Below the pieces are notes generated by a model that saw only the letters and a program-made list of their open reading frames with translations, had not been told where the DNA came from and searched no databases. A stretch of DNA of 64,000 bases from Pseudarthrobacter sp. NBSH8 (GTDB lineage Bacteria; Actinomycetota; Actinomycetes; Actinomycetales; Micrococcaceae). Shown here piece after piece: positions 30,589 to 38,660 of this stretch (its first letter is position 1; every line of letters starts with the position of its first letter). A program made the translations under genes and the position numbers. The stretch is from NCBI RefSeq assembly GCF_014217545.1, contig NZ_CP043178.1, positions 1 to 64,000 of the forward strand, in the 5' to 3' direction.

Positions 30589-31293
30589 CTACTTCCTTAA
30601 CGCCCCGAAGCCCAAAATAAGGGCCTCAAGCCCCAGGCTGAACGCCACGTCCGCAGGTTTCTCGTGCCCCTGCGCGGCGAGGCTCCGGACTGCTCCCGTG
30701 AAGCTCGGCGTCGATTCGGCCATCCGGCCGGATTCGAAAATGTCGGCGGGGGCGGTGACGTCGTAAGCGGATCCGAAGATGAATGATTCCAGGGCCACGA
30801 TGGCGGACACGATCCGCTCCTCCGGGAATCCGGCCGTCCGGAATCCCGCGCTGACGGTTTCATACATGGCGAGGGTCTGAGGTGCGTCCGTCACGGGAAG
30901 TACTGCGATGACGGGAATCAAGGGCGTGTGTTCCGCGAAGACATCCCGGTAACTCCAGGCCCATTTCCGCACTGCCGACTCCCAGGGCTCCGCTGCGAAC
31001 GCAGTCACGTCCACCAGGGCAGCCAGGTGGTCTTCCACGAGCAGGAGCACGTCCCGCTTGGATTCCACATGGTTATAGAGGGCCGACGGCGCCACGTGCA
31101 GTGAGCGGGCCAGTGCTGCCATGGTGAGGCCGTCGTAGCCGTTCTTTCCGATGAGCCGCAGGGCTGCAGCCGTGATGCCCGCAAGGTCCAGGACAGCTGC
31201 GGCGGGCCGCCCAGCGCGACGCCGCAACGCACCGGTTTTCGGTGCGGGGTCGTGCTCCGTGATGCTGGGTGAATCGGCTGGTGATGCCGGCAT
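30589..31293 (-). CDS. TetR-family repressor of the putrescine oxidase gene
   Basis: One-component regulator with an N-terminal helix-turn-helix (LTMAALARSLHVAPSALYNHVESK, about residues 50-73) and a ligand-binding domain of the TetR_C_1 type. I start at ATG 31293 (MPASPADSPS), preceded by AGAAAGG; the frame also offers ATG 31326 with a weaker site. It is divergent from the oxidase and the gap contains a perfect 35-bp palindrome, the expected arrangement for an auto-repressor and catabolic repressor. The inducer may be an amine such as putrescine, by inference. Confidence 0.88.
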   Translation of the reverse strand: MPASPADSPSITEHDPAPKTGALRRRAGRPAAAVLDLAGITAAALRLIGKNGYDGLTMAALARSLHVAPSALYNHVESKRDVLLLVEDHLAALVDVTAFAAEPWESAVRKWAWSYRDVFAEHTPLIPVIAVLPVTDAPQTLAMYETVSAGFRTAGFPEERIVSAIVALESFIFGSAYDVTAPADIFESGRMAESTPSFTGAVRSLAAQGHEKPADVAFSLGLEALILGFGALRK

Positions 31294-31368
31294 TGCTGGC
31301 CTTTCTGCGGGCAGTATCCCCAGCATTATTCCACCGGCCTCTTCCTCGCGGGCCGCGCAACAGCTATA

Positions 31369-31403
31369 GTTCTACTAAATGAATGGCATTCATTTAGTAG
31401 AAC
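31369..31403. promoter_or_regulatory. Perfect 35-bp palindrome, candidate TetR operator
   Basis: Left arm GTTCTACTAAATGAATG (31369-31385), central G at 31386, and right arm 31387-31403 exactly complementary. It lies 30 bp before the oxidase start and 75 bp before the repressor start, where it would block both divergent promoters. Confidence 0.85.
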
Positions 31404-31432
31404 GCATCACAAGTGGCCACAGAGAGGACATC

Positions 31433-32860
31433 ATGCTGAATCTTGACCGCGACGTTGCAATCGTCGGCGCTGGACCGTCCGGGCTCACCGCTGCCCGCGA
31501 GCTGAAGAAGGCCGGCCTCAGCGTGGCAGTGCTGGAAGCACGGGACCGCGTGGGCGGCCGGACCTGGACCGACACTATTGACGGGGCCATGTTGGAAATC
31601 GGTGGCCAGTGGGTCTCCCCGGACCAGACTGCACTGCTGGAGCTTCTGGACGAGCTCGGCCTGAAGACATACTCCCGCTACCGTGAGGGCGAATCCGTCT
31701 ACGTCGGCGCCGGCGGCACGACGACCCGCTACACCGGCGATTCCTTCCCGGTCAGCGGAGACACCGGGGCGGAAATGGACAAGCTGATCGGCATTCTGGA
31801 CGGCCTCGCCGCGGAAATCGGCGCCACCGAACCTTGGGCGCACCCCAAGGCCCGTGAACTGGACACCATTTCCTTCCACCACTGGCTGCGCGCCAATTCG
31901 GCCGACGAGGAGGCGTGCAACAACATTGGCCTGTTCATCGCCGGCGGCATGCTCACCAAGCCCGCACACGCCTTCTCGGCGCTGCAGGCGGTCCTGATGG
32001 CAGCCTCCGCCGGGTCCTTCAGCCACCTCACGGACGAGGACTTCATTCTGGACAAGCGGGTGATCGGCGGGATGCAGCAGGTGTCCCTGCTGCAGGCAGC
32101 GGAACTGGGTGCCGACGTCGTACTTAACAGTCCGGTGCGCACCGTCCACTGGGGGGATGACGGTGAAGACGGGCATCGCGTCAGTGTCGTTTCGGAGCGT
32201 GCCACCGTAAATGCGCGCTTTGTGATCATGGCCGTGCCGCCGAACCTCTACTCGCGCGTCTCCTTTGACCCGCCGCTTCCGCGGCGGCAGCACCAGATGC
32301 ACCAGCACCAGTCACTGGGCCTGGTGATCAAGGTCCACGCCGTCTACAGCACGCCGTTCTGGCGTGAAGACGGACTCTCCGGCACTGGCTTCGGTGCCGG
32401 GTCGCTGGTCCAGGAGGTCTACGACAACACGAACCACGCTGATTCGCGCGGAACCCTGGTGGGCTTCATCTCGGACGAAAAGGCCGACGCCGTCTTCGAG
32501 TTGAGTGCCGCCGAACGGAAGCGCGTGGTGCTGGAGTCCATTGCCGGCTTCCTGGGGGATAAGGCCCTGGCACCCGAGGTCTACTACGAATCCGACTGGG
32601 GCTCCGAAGAATGGACCCGGGGCGCGTACGCAGCCAGCTACGATCTGGGCGGCCTGCACCGTTACGGCAAGGACCAGCACACCCCCGTGGGCCCGATCTA
32701 CTGGTGCTCCTCAGACCTCGCAGCGGAGGGCTACCAGCATGTTGACGGGGCCGTCCGCATGGGCCGGCGCACGGCGGCGCGCGTCGCTGCTGCGGCGGGT
32801 GTTGCAGCCAATGCGGGCGCATCCAGTGCGGAACATATGGCCGCGGCCGCCGTCGACTGA
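31433..32860 (+). CDS. puo: Putrescine oxidase (flavin amine oxidase)
   Basis: FAD-dependent oxidase that converts putrescine and O2 to 4-aminobutanal, H2O2 and ammonia. The 475-residue protein starts MLNLDRDVAIVGAG with the dinucleotide motif GAGPSGLTAARELKKAG and the FAD-binding EARDRVGGRTW. Segments such as GGQWVSPDQTALLELLDELG, FIAGGMLTKPAHAFSALQAV and ESDWGSEEWTRGAYA strongly resemble Rhodococcus/Kocuria putrescine oxidase as I recall it. ATG 31433 has AGAGAGG upstream. A permease gene follows 55 bp downstream, consistent with uptake and oxidation of an amine. Confidence 0.87.
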   Translation: MLNLDRDVAIVGAGPSGLTAARELKKAGLSVAVLEARDRVGGRTWTDTIDGAMLEIGGQWVSPDQTALLELLDELGLKTYSRYREGESVYVGAGGTTTRYTGDSFPVSGDTGAEMDKLIGILDGLAAEIGATEPWAHPKARELDTISFHHWLRANSADEEACNNIGLFIAGGMLTKPAHAFSALQAVLMAASAGSFSHLTDEDFILDKRVIGGMQQVSLLQAAELGADVVLNSPVRTVHWGDDGEDGHRVSVVSERATVNARFVIMAVPPNLYSRVSFDPPLPRRQHQMHQHQSLGLVIKVHAVYSTPFWREDGLSGTGFGAGSLVQEVYDNTNHADSRGTLVGFISDEKADAVFELSAAERKRVVLESIAGFLGDKALAPEVYYESDWGSEEWTRGAYAASYDLGGLHRYGKDQHTPVGPIYWCSSDLAAEGYQHVDGAVRMGRRTAARVAAAAGVAANAGASSAEHMAAAAVD

Positions 32861-32915
32861 CAGCAGCACCAGCTCCAATCCATTCAGCGTCGAATGAACT
32901 ACGAGAGGCAAGGCC

Positions 32916-34466
32916 GTGATTCCCAAAGAAGTGACAGTACAGAAAGCCAGCGGCGTGGACAATGGCCTGGCTGAAAAGGGCCTGAGCGGGAAGGGCTTGA
33001 AGGCCGGAGCGGTGGGGCTGGTGGGCGCCGTCGTGATCGGGGTTTCCTGTATCGCGCCTGCATACACGCTGACCGCGGCGCTGGGGCCAACGGTATCGGA
33101 GGTGGGGGTTCAGCTGCCGGCGATCTTCCTGGTGGGCTTTATCCCCATGATTCTGGTGGCGTTCGGCTACCGGGAACTGAACAATGCCATGCCCGACGCC
33201 GGCACCTCGTTCACGTGGGCATCGCGCGCCTTTGGTCCGTGGATCGGTTGGATGGGGGGCTGGGGGCTGATTGCGGCCACCATCATTGTGCTGTCCAATC
33301 TGGCGGCTGTCGCCGTCGACTTCTTCTATCTCATGCTGTCCCAACTGTTCGGGAACCCGGAACTGGGCGAGCTGAGCAAGAACCTGCCGCTGAACATCGC
33401 CACCACATTGGTGTTCATCGCTCTGGCTTGCTGGATTTCCTATCGCGGCATGGAAGCCACCAAGGGCGTGCAGTATGTACTGGTGGCGTTCCAGCTGCTG
33501 GTGTTGGGCTGGTTTGCCGTGGCTGCCTTCAGTCACGTGGCCAACGGAACAGCCTTTGAGGCGATCGCCATTACACCGGACTGGTTTAACCCGTTCGCAG
33601 TAGGATCATTCTCAGCCTTTGCCGCCGGCGTTTCGCTCTCCATCTTCATCTACTGGGGCTGGGACGTCACCCTGACCATGAACGAGGAAACCAGGAATCC
33701 GGAGAAGACTCCGGGGCGGGCGGCAACTGTCACCGTGGTGGTGATTGTGGCGATTTACATGACCGTTGCGCTGGCAACCCTGTCCTTTGCGGGAGTGGGC
33801 GAAACGGGCCTGGGCGCCGGGAATCCGGACAACCAGTCGAGCATCTTCGCCGTCCTCTCCGGGCCGGTCATGGGACCGTTCGCCATCCTGATGTCCCTGG
33901 CCATCCTGAGCAGTTCGGCCGCGTCGCTGCAGTCCACGTTTGTGTCGCCGGCTCGGACCATGCTGTCGATGGGCCACTACAAGGCACTCCCGGCCACCTT
34001 CGGCAAGGTCAGTCCGCGCTTCAAATCCCCGAGCTACGCCACGATCGCCGCGGGCGTTGCCGCCGCAGCCTTCTACGTCATCACGCGGACCACCTCGGAA
34101 AACGCACTCTGGGACACCATCACGGCATTGGGCATGATGATCTGCTTCTACTACGGCATCACAGCCCTGGCATGCGTCTGGTTCTTCCGGGCGCAGGCAG
34201 TCAGCAACGGCCGCGCCTTCTTCTTCAAGTTCCTGTCGCCGCTGCTGGGCGGTGTCATCCTGCTGGTGATGTTCTTCAAAACCGCGTCCGATTCCATGGA
34301 CCCCGGGTACGGCTCCGGATCATCAGTGGGCGGTGTGGGGATGGTGTTCATCCTGGGCATGGGTGTCATCCTGCTGGGCGTGATGCTCATGCTGGTGATG
34401 TCCCGGCTGCGGCCCGAATTCTTCAAAGGGCAGGTTCTCGCGCACGGAAACCGAGCGCCCGCCTAG
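32916..34466 (+). CDS. APC-superfamily amino acid/amine permease
   Basis: Twelve-helix cation-coupled transporter of 516 residues. The first helix carries the APC signature VVIGVSCIAPAYTLTAALGP, and FIYWGWDVTLTMNEETRNPE near residue 250 is the conserved middle motif. It follows putrescine oxidase on the same strand and probably imports its substrate, perhaps putrescine; this is inferred from context. Its TAG stop shares the palindromic CTAG with the stop of the convergent GntR gene. Confidence 0.88.
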   Translation: MIPKEVTVQKASGVDNGLAEKGLSGKGLKAGAVGLVGAVVIGVSCIAPAYTLTAALGPTVSEVGVQLPAIFLVGFIPMILVAFGYRELNNAMPDAGTSFTWASRAFGPWIGWMGGWGLIAATIIVLSNLAAVAVDFFYLMLSQLFGNPELGELSKNLPLNIATTLVFIALACWISYRGMEATKGVQYVLVAFQLLVLGWFAVAAFSHVANGTAFEAIAITPDWFNPFAVGSFSAFAAGVSLSIFIYWGWDVTLTMNEETRNPEKTPGRAATVTVVVIVAIYMTVALATLSFAGVGETGLGAGNPDNQSSIFAVLSGPVMGPFAILMSLAILSSSAASLQSTFVSPARTMLSMGHYKALPATFGKVSPRFKSPSYATIAAGVAAAAFYVITRTTSENALWDTITALGMMICFYYGITALACVWFFRAQAVSNGRAFFFKFLSPLLGGVILLVMFFKTASDSMDPGYGSGSSVGGVGMVFILGMGVILLGVMLMLVMSRLRPEFFKGQVLAHGNRAPA

Positions 34467-35167
34467 GGGGATCGGCGAACCGAAGCCTTGAACCGCCGTC
34501 GGGAATTTGCGAGGTGGCTGCGCATGGCGGCCGAGGCGGCGGTTTCATCGCCGTCGGCGATGGCGGCAGCGATGGAGCGGTGCTCGTGCACCACCTGGTC
34601 GAAGTGGTCTCGTGCGTAATGTTCGACGCCGGAGAGCAGCCGGGTGCGTGGCATCGCGATCATCGTTTGGCCCAGTGCGGCGAGGCAATCTGAGTAGAAA
34701 GGGTTGCCGGAGGCGGCTGCGATGGCCCGGTGGAACTCGAAGTCGGACTTCATGGCGTGGCCGGGGTGGTCGGCGCTGGCGGCGAATTGTTCCAGGGCGG
34801 CATTGACCGCCCTGAGCTGGCGGTCGGAGTGGTTGCGGGCGGCCAGGGCCGCAGCCTCGGCCTCCACGCCCAGCCGGAATTCCAGCAGGTGAAGGCGGTC
34901 TTCCACGCTGGCCACGGGGCGGCTGCCCGGGACCGGCTGGGGCCCGTCGTCGGGCGGGGTCAGCGCGAAGCTGCCCCGCCCGCGTTCGGTTTCCACCAGT
35001 CCTTCGGCCTGAAGGCGCGTCAGCGCCGAGCGGACCACGGTGCGGCTGACGCCGAAGTCACCCATCAGCGCGTTTTCGCTGGGAAGCTTGTCGCCGGGCT
35101 GGATGACGCCGTCCACGATGCGGGTGCGAAGGTCCGCGGCGAGGTCCGCTGTCAGGTTCCGGCTCAT
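34463..35167 (-). CDS. GntR/FadR-family regulator
   Basis: Winged-helix repressor (about residues 5-70; PSENALMGDFGVSRTVVRSALTRLQ region) with a C-terminal FCD domain (about 90-225) that binds metal and an organic acid. ATG 35167 (MSRNLTADLAADLRTRI) is preferred; the frame is open to 35227. The 10-bp gap to the upstream dehydratase on the same strand implies co-transcription, so it likely controls sugar-acid use. Ligand is inferred to be galactarate/talarate or a product. Confidence 0.88.
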   Translation of the reverse strand: MSRNLTADLAADLRTRIVDGVIQPGDKLPSENALMGDFGVSRTVVRSALTRLQAEGLVETERGRGSFALTPPDDGPQPVPGSRPVASVEDRLHLLEFRLGVEAEAAALAARNHSDRQLRAVNAALEQFAASADHPGHAMKSDFEFHRAIAAASGNPFYSDCLAALGQTMIAMPRTRLLSGVEHYARDHFDQVVHEHRSIAAAIADGDETAASAAMRSHLANSRRRFKASVRRSP

Positions 35168-35177
35168 GCGTTCTAGG

Positions 35178-36305
35178 TTACGCGCCGAACTCCACGGACT
35201 CGGTGGTCCAGGCGCGGGCCTGGTCACCGAGGGTCACGCCCAGGCCAGGACGGTCCGGGACCAGCATGCGGCCGTTCTTCGTTTCGAGGCGTTCGTTGAA
35301 CAGCGGATCCAGCCAGTCGACGTGCTCCACCCACGGTTCCCGCGGGTAGGCTGCGGCGAGGTGCAGATGGATCTCCATGGCGAAGTGCGGCGCCAGGCCG
35401 AGTCCGCGCTCGTCTGCGAGGGCCGCAAGGCGCAGGAACTGGGTGATGCCGCCGACGCGGGGTGCGTCCGGCTGGATGATGTCGCACCCGTTGGCGTTGA
35501 TGAGGCCCTTATGTTCGGCCACGGACGCCAGCATCTCACCCGTGGCGATGGGCGTGTCAAGGACGTTGACCAGGTGCGCGTGGCCTTCAAAGTCGTAGGC
35601 ATCCAGCGGCTCTTCGATCCAGATGAGGTTGAACTGCTCCAGCTGGCGGCCCATGCGCAGGGCGGTGGCGCGGTCCCACTGCTGGTTGGCATCCACCATC
35701 AGGGGAACATCCCAGCCGATGTGTTCGCGGATGCCGGCCACACGACGCAGGTCTTCGGCGGAATCGGGCAGGCCCACTTTGATCTTGATGCCGCCGATGC
35801 CTTCCTCGAGGAGGGCGGTGGCGCGGTCCTTGACCTCTTCGAGGGAGGCATTGAGGAAGCCGCCGGAGGTGTTGTACGTCTGGACGGAGTCCCGGTAGGC
35901 GCCAAGGAACTTGGCCAACGAGAGGCCCGCGCGCTTGGCTTTGAGGTCGTAGAGAGCGATGTCGATGGCGGCGAGGGCCTGGGTGGCCACACCCGAGCGG
36001 CCCACGGAGGCGCCGGCCCAGAGCAGCTTGGTGTAGATCTTGCCGATGTCGTTGGGGTCCTCGCCGATGAGTCCCTGTGCGACCTCCTTGGCGTGGGCGT
36101 GCTGGGCGGGGCCGCCGGCGCGCTTGGAGTAGCTGAAGCCGATGCCGCTGTAACCAAGTTCGGTGGTGATCTCCGCGAACAGGAACACCACTTCGGTCAT
36201 GGGCTTCTGGCGGCCGGTGAAAACCTTGGCGTCACTGATGGGGACGGCCAGCGGCAGCCGCGCGGTGGAAAGTTTGACGTGCCGGATGAAGTCGACGGTA
36301 CTCAT
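35178..36305 (-). CDS. L-talarate/galactarate dehydratase (enolase superfamily)
   Basis: Dehydrates hexarates in the mandelate-racemase branch of the enolase superfamily. The 375-residue protein shows the KxK base motif IKIKVG near residue 167, metal ligands DANQQWDRATALRMG near 195, IEEPLDAYDFEGHA near 220, ATGEM near 247, and the His base HFAMEIHLHLAAAYPREPW near 295. This combination is very like characterised talarate/galactarate dehydratase from memory. ATG 36305 follows AGGAGCCCC. Downstream genes for product use are not in this window. Confidence 0.82.
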   Translation of the reverse strand: MSTVDFIRHVKLSTARLPLAVPISDAKVFTGRQKPMTEVVFLFAEITTELGYSGIGFSYSKRAGGPAQHAHAKEVAQGLIGEDPNDIGKIYTKLLWAGASVGRSGVATQALAAIDIALYDLKAKRAGLSLAKFLGAYRDSVQTYNTSGGFLNASLEEVKDRATALLEEGIGGIKIKVGLPDSAEDLRRVAGIREHIGWDVPLMVDANQQWDRATALRMGRQLEQFNLIWIEEPLDAYDFEGHAHLVNVLDTPIATGEMLASVAEHKGLINANGCDIIQPDAPRVGGITQFLRLAALADERGLGLAPHFAMEIHLHLAAAYPREPWVEHVDWLDPLFNERLETKNGRMLVPDRPGLGVTLGDQARAWTTESVEFGA

Positions 36306-36424
36306 GGGGCTCCTCGAAGGCAGGCTGTCCGGGCTGCATTTCCCTCCACTTAGGATATAAGTATCCAACTTGTATTACAAGTGGCTCCAGTGGCACGGGT
36401 CCGCGGCACGGGATCGTGCGGTCG

Positions 36425-36698
36425 TTTAATTTCCAGACTCCACCCGCACCTTTGTTGGTCAGAGTTGGGACGATCGAGCGCAGGTCATCTAGGTTTCGGG
36501 CGAGCCGGGCCGTGCTGTGGACCACCACAATGGTTCCGTCCCGTGTAAGCGCATCAGTTCGCCAGGTTGTGTCCTGGCAATGTCCCGGCCGGAGGCCGTA
36601 TCGCTGAGGGTCCTAGCCACGGACTCACCGTCGAGCTGGCACTTCTCGCCCGGGCCCAGAATGCTATCGGGCACGTACCCGATCCGCGGACCCGCCAC
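36425..36698 (-). pseudogene. Serine resolvase remnant A
   Basis: Leftward reading gives AGPRIGYVPDSILGPGEKCQ then LDG, SDTASGRDIARTQPGELMRL and, after a frameshift near 36525, VVVHSTARLARNLDDL. These line up with the first about 105 residues of the intact resolvase at 41114-41680. The catalytic Ser of the YVRVST motif is replaced (YVPDSI), and the C-terminal half is missing. It marks the left edge of the accessory region. Confidence 0.75.
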
Positions 36699-36705
36699 TG
36701 AGTCC

Positions 36706-37163
36706 TTGCCAAGCCAAAGCCGTCAGGTTGAAACCTAAGACTTTCGTTGTGCTCATGCCAATGAATACGAGCTTGAGCCCTACTCTGACGGTGTTTGAAT
36801 GACTGCCTGACGTCAGTTTGGGGTGTACTTTAGTTTGACGTTTCAAGCGGACGCCGTTTAGCCTCGAGTCTCACCAGACAGGTACTCTGGTGGGCTTGGC
36901 TTGGACGTCGAGCCACTCAAATTAGGCTGGCCGCGATCTGCTGCATGACTGTGTTGTCGGCGTGGGTGGTGGCGTCGCTGGGACGCGGCCAACGATCCGC
37001 AGATCCGTGGACGAGTCACCGCCGAACGCAGAGAGAGCACACCTCCCAGCAGAGCAAGGGCCATGGGTCGAGGGGCAGCCAAGGCCAGGAAAACCCGCGT
37101 AGGGGAAGCAGTTGGTGCAGTGAGAGCGAAGAACGGCGCTGCTCGCTAATTCCAAAACGAGAT
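36706..37163. other. Non-coding stretch, no gene recognised
   Basis: I find no credible coding sequence here. The first part (to about 36845) corresponds to the upstream region of the resolvase copies, including a segment at 36811-36840 shared with the other two loci. The rest shows only short frames without family resemblance. Confidence 0.4.
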
Positions 37164-37203
37164 AAAGAAGGGTGGTCGCCTATTAGGTGACCACCCCTTC
37201 TTT
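37164..37203. terminator. Strong bidirectional terminator-like hairpin
   Basis: AAAGAAGGGTGGTCGCC and GGTGACCACCCCTTCTTT pair with one bulge around loop TATTA. The T-rich right end (TTCTTT) and A-rich left end suit termination in both directions. It lies 35 bp below the small gene ending at 37239. Confidence 0.8.
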
Positions 37204-37238
37204 GCGGAGCGGCTGCCCACGTTACGGCGGGGGAGGAG

Positions 37239-37475
37239 TTAGCTCTTAGGAATGGAGGTTTGAACCCAACTTGTCTCGTCACATTCCCGGATCTCACCGA
37301 ACGGTAATGATGGATCCAGTTCCACCATGAACTCATGATGCCCTCGGCGTGTCACTAGGATCCCTGATCCTTGGCCGGCGGCGCTCTTCGCTTGTGCCTG
37401 TGCAACCGCCCGGTCGAGTTGGTCTTGCATATCCGTGGGAGACGTGGGGTAGATGATGGAAACGAGTTCGGTCAC
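37239..37475 (-). CDS. Small hypothetical protein
   Basis: Unrecognised 78-residue product: GTG start giving (M)TELVSIIYPTSPTDMQDQL, then an Ala/Gln helix (AVAQAQAKSAAGQG) and a beta-rich end with acidic DETSW. AAGGAAAG precedes the start. It sits 25 bp below another small gene on the same strand and above a strong terminator, so they look like a two-gene unit. No signal peptide or membrane segment. It may be a component of a mobile element or a regulator; I cannot assign a function. Confidence 0.5.
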   Translation of the reverse strand: MTELVSIIYPTSPTDMQDQLDRAVAQAQAKSAAGQGSGILVTRRGHHEFMVELDPSLPFGEIRECDETSWVQTSIPKS

Positions 37476-37500
37476 TTGGTGGTCTTTCCTTGGATCGGGA

Positions 37501-37797
37501 TCAGTCGGTCTCGGGCCCGTTGCAGTATGGGCAGTCCTCGGGGCATGGGGCGCATACGGGTGGGAATTCATCGAACGAGCGGTAGGCCTCGGCCGTGGCT
37601 GTTCTGTCCAGAATCGTGTGTGTGGGTTGTACGACGAGTCCGGGCAATGCCGGTCCGGCGGGCGAAGGCTCTTCGCGTCGGGCACTGGGTGAAGACTGTA
37701 GCGAAGGCACTGCCAGCCCAGTGCCTGCAGATGGGAGGAAGGGCAGCCCGCAAATGTACTCGTTTGGAGTTTCGGGGGCCAGTTTCATTCTTTTCAT
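37501..37797 (-). CDS. Small hypothetical protein with Cys-rich C-terminus
   Basis: Unrecognised 98-residue product starting MKRMKLAPETPNEYICGLPF, with AGGAAC before the ATG. The C-terminal CAPCPEDCPYCNG contains four closely spaced cysteines in a pattern that could bind zinc or an iron-sulfur cluster. It is followed by the 78-residue gene. The frame is open further upstream, but that reading passes toward the hairpin at 37921. Coding status is moderately supported by codon choice and the ribosome site. Confidence 0.45.
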   Translation of the reverse strand: MKRMKLAPETPNEYICGLPFLPSAGTGLAVPSLQSSPSARREEPSPAGPALPGLVVQPTHTILDRTATAEAYRSFDEFPPVCAPCPEDCPYCNGPETD

Positions 37798-37920
37798 CGT
37801 GTTCCTGGGTTCTGTCTTAACACTCGCGGGGGTGAAGGTGGGAGGAGGCAAAGGTGGGGGCAGCTCCCCGGCCACCCGCGCCGCCGGTTGGACGCAAGGC
37901 TTGTGCACGATTTTCTGGAC

Positions 37921-37962
37921 CCCTGCGCGGGTTTGGGTATCGAGTGGTAAACCCGCGCAGGG
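37921..37962 (-). terminator. Hairpin below the flavin reductase gene
   Basis: Perfect 14-bp arms CCCTGCGCGGGTTT (37921-37934) and complement (37949-37962), 17 bp beyond the leftward gene's stop. Confidence 0.75.
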
Positions 37963-37978
37963 TGGTCAGGGAACCTGC

Positions 37979-38635
37979 TTAGGCGGGTTGTCCTGCGAGG
38001 CCGGCCATTTCGTCGGCGTCGGAGCACGGAACTTTCATTTCGAAGGTGTCGGTGATGACGGTGTAGTCGTAGTAGCCCATCCGGGCGATGGGCTTCACTT
38101 TCGCGATGTCGATCCGTCCGTCGGGTGTGAGGGATTTCTCGTCCAGGTGGATTCTTTCGACGGTGGCGTAGACGATGTCGATGCTTCCAACGGTGGAGTT
38201 GCCGGGGAGTCTGTGGGTGGAGAGGTATCGGCATTCGAAGTGAAACGGGCTTTCGGCGACCATGGGTGTGTTTGAGAGGTCGGCCTTCCGTTTGGTGACT
38301 TGAAGGCGGTCGAATTCGTTTTCTCCTGGGGGGATGGCCATGGCGCTGGTGTTGACTGCGTCGCGGAGGTCCCAGGTGGCCATGTTCCAGACGAACCAGC
38401 CGGTTTCTTCGGCGTTGATGACGGTGTCCTTGCGGCGTCCGTCGGGGTATTGGTTGGCGGCAAACATGACCATTGGGGGGTCGAAGGTGAGGTTTTGCCA
38501 TTGGCTGTAAGGGGCGATGTTCTCTATGCCGTCTTTGCTGATGCTGGAGAGCCAGCCGATGGGACGGGGGACTGTGAGGCTTTTGAACGGGGCGTAGGGG
38601 AGTGGGCTTTTTTCGAGGCTGGGATCGTATTTCAA
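37979..38635 (-). CDS. Flavin reductase-like FMN-binding protein
   Basis: Member of the flavin-reductase (FMN-binding split-barrel) family, 218 residues. The N-terminal TVPRPIGWLSSISKDGIENIAPYSQ and FDPPMVMFAAN are family hallmarks of FMN binding. Such proteins reduce flavin for monooxygenases or act as stand-alone oxidoreductases. It follows an NCS1-type permease gene on the same strand after 25 bp, and a GntR regulator lies divergent beyond that. No monooxygenase partner is adjacent. Confidence 0.83.
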   Translation of the reverse strand: MKYDPSLEKSPLPYAPFKSLTVPRPIGWLSSISKDGIENIAPYSQWQNLTFDPPMVMFAANQYPDGRRKDTVINAEETGWFVWNMATWDLRDAVNTSAMAIPPGENEFDRLQVTKRKADLSNTPMVAESPFHFECRYLSTHRLPGNSTVGSIDIVYATVERIHLDEKSLTPDGRIDIAKVKPIARMGYYDYTVITDTFEMKVPCSDADEMAGLAGQPA

Positions 38636-38660
38636 GGGGGCTCCTGCGTGGCGATGTACG

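Noticed and set aside
36858-37163. Short frames on both strands as a possible transposase piece
   Set aside because: No transposase motif or family resemblance could be identified.
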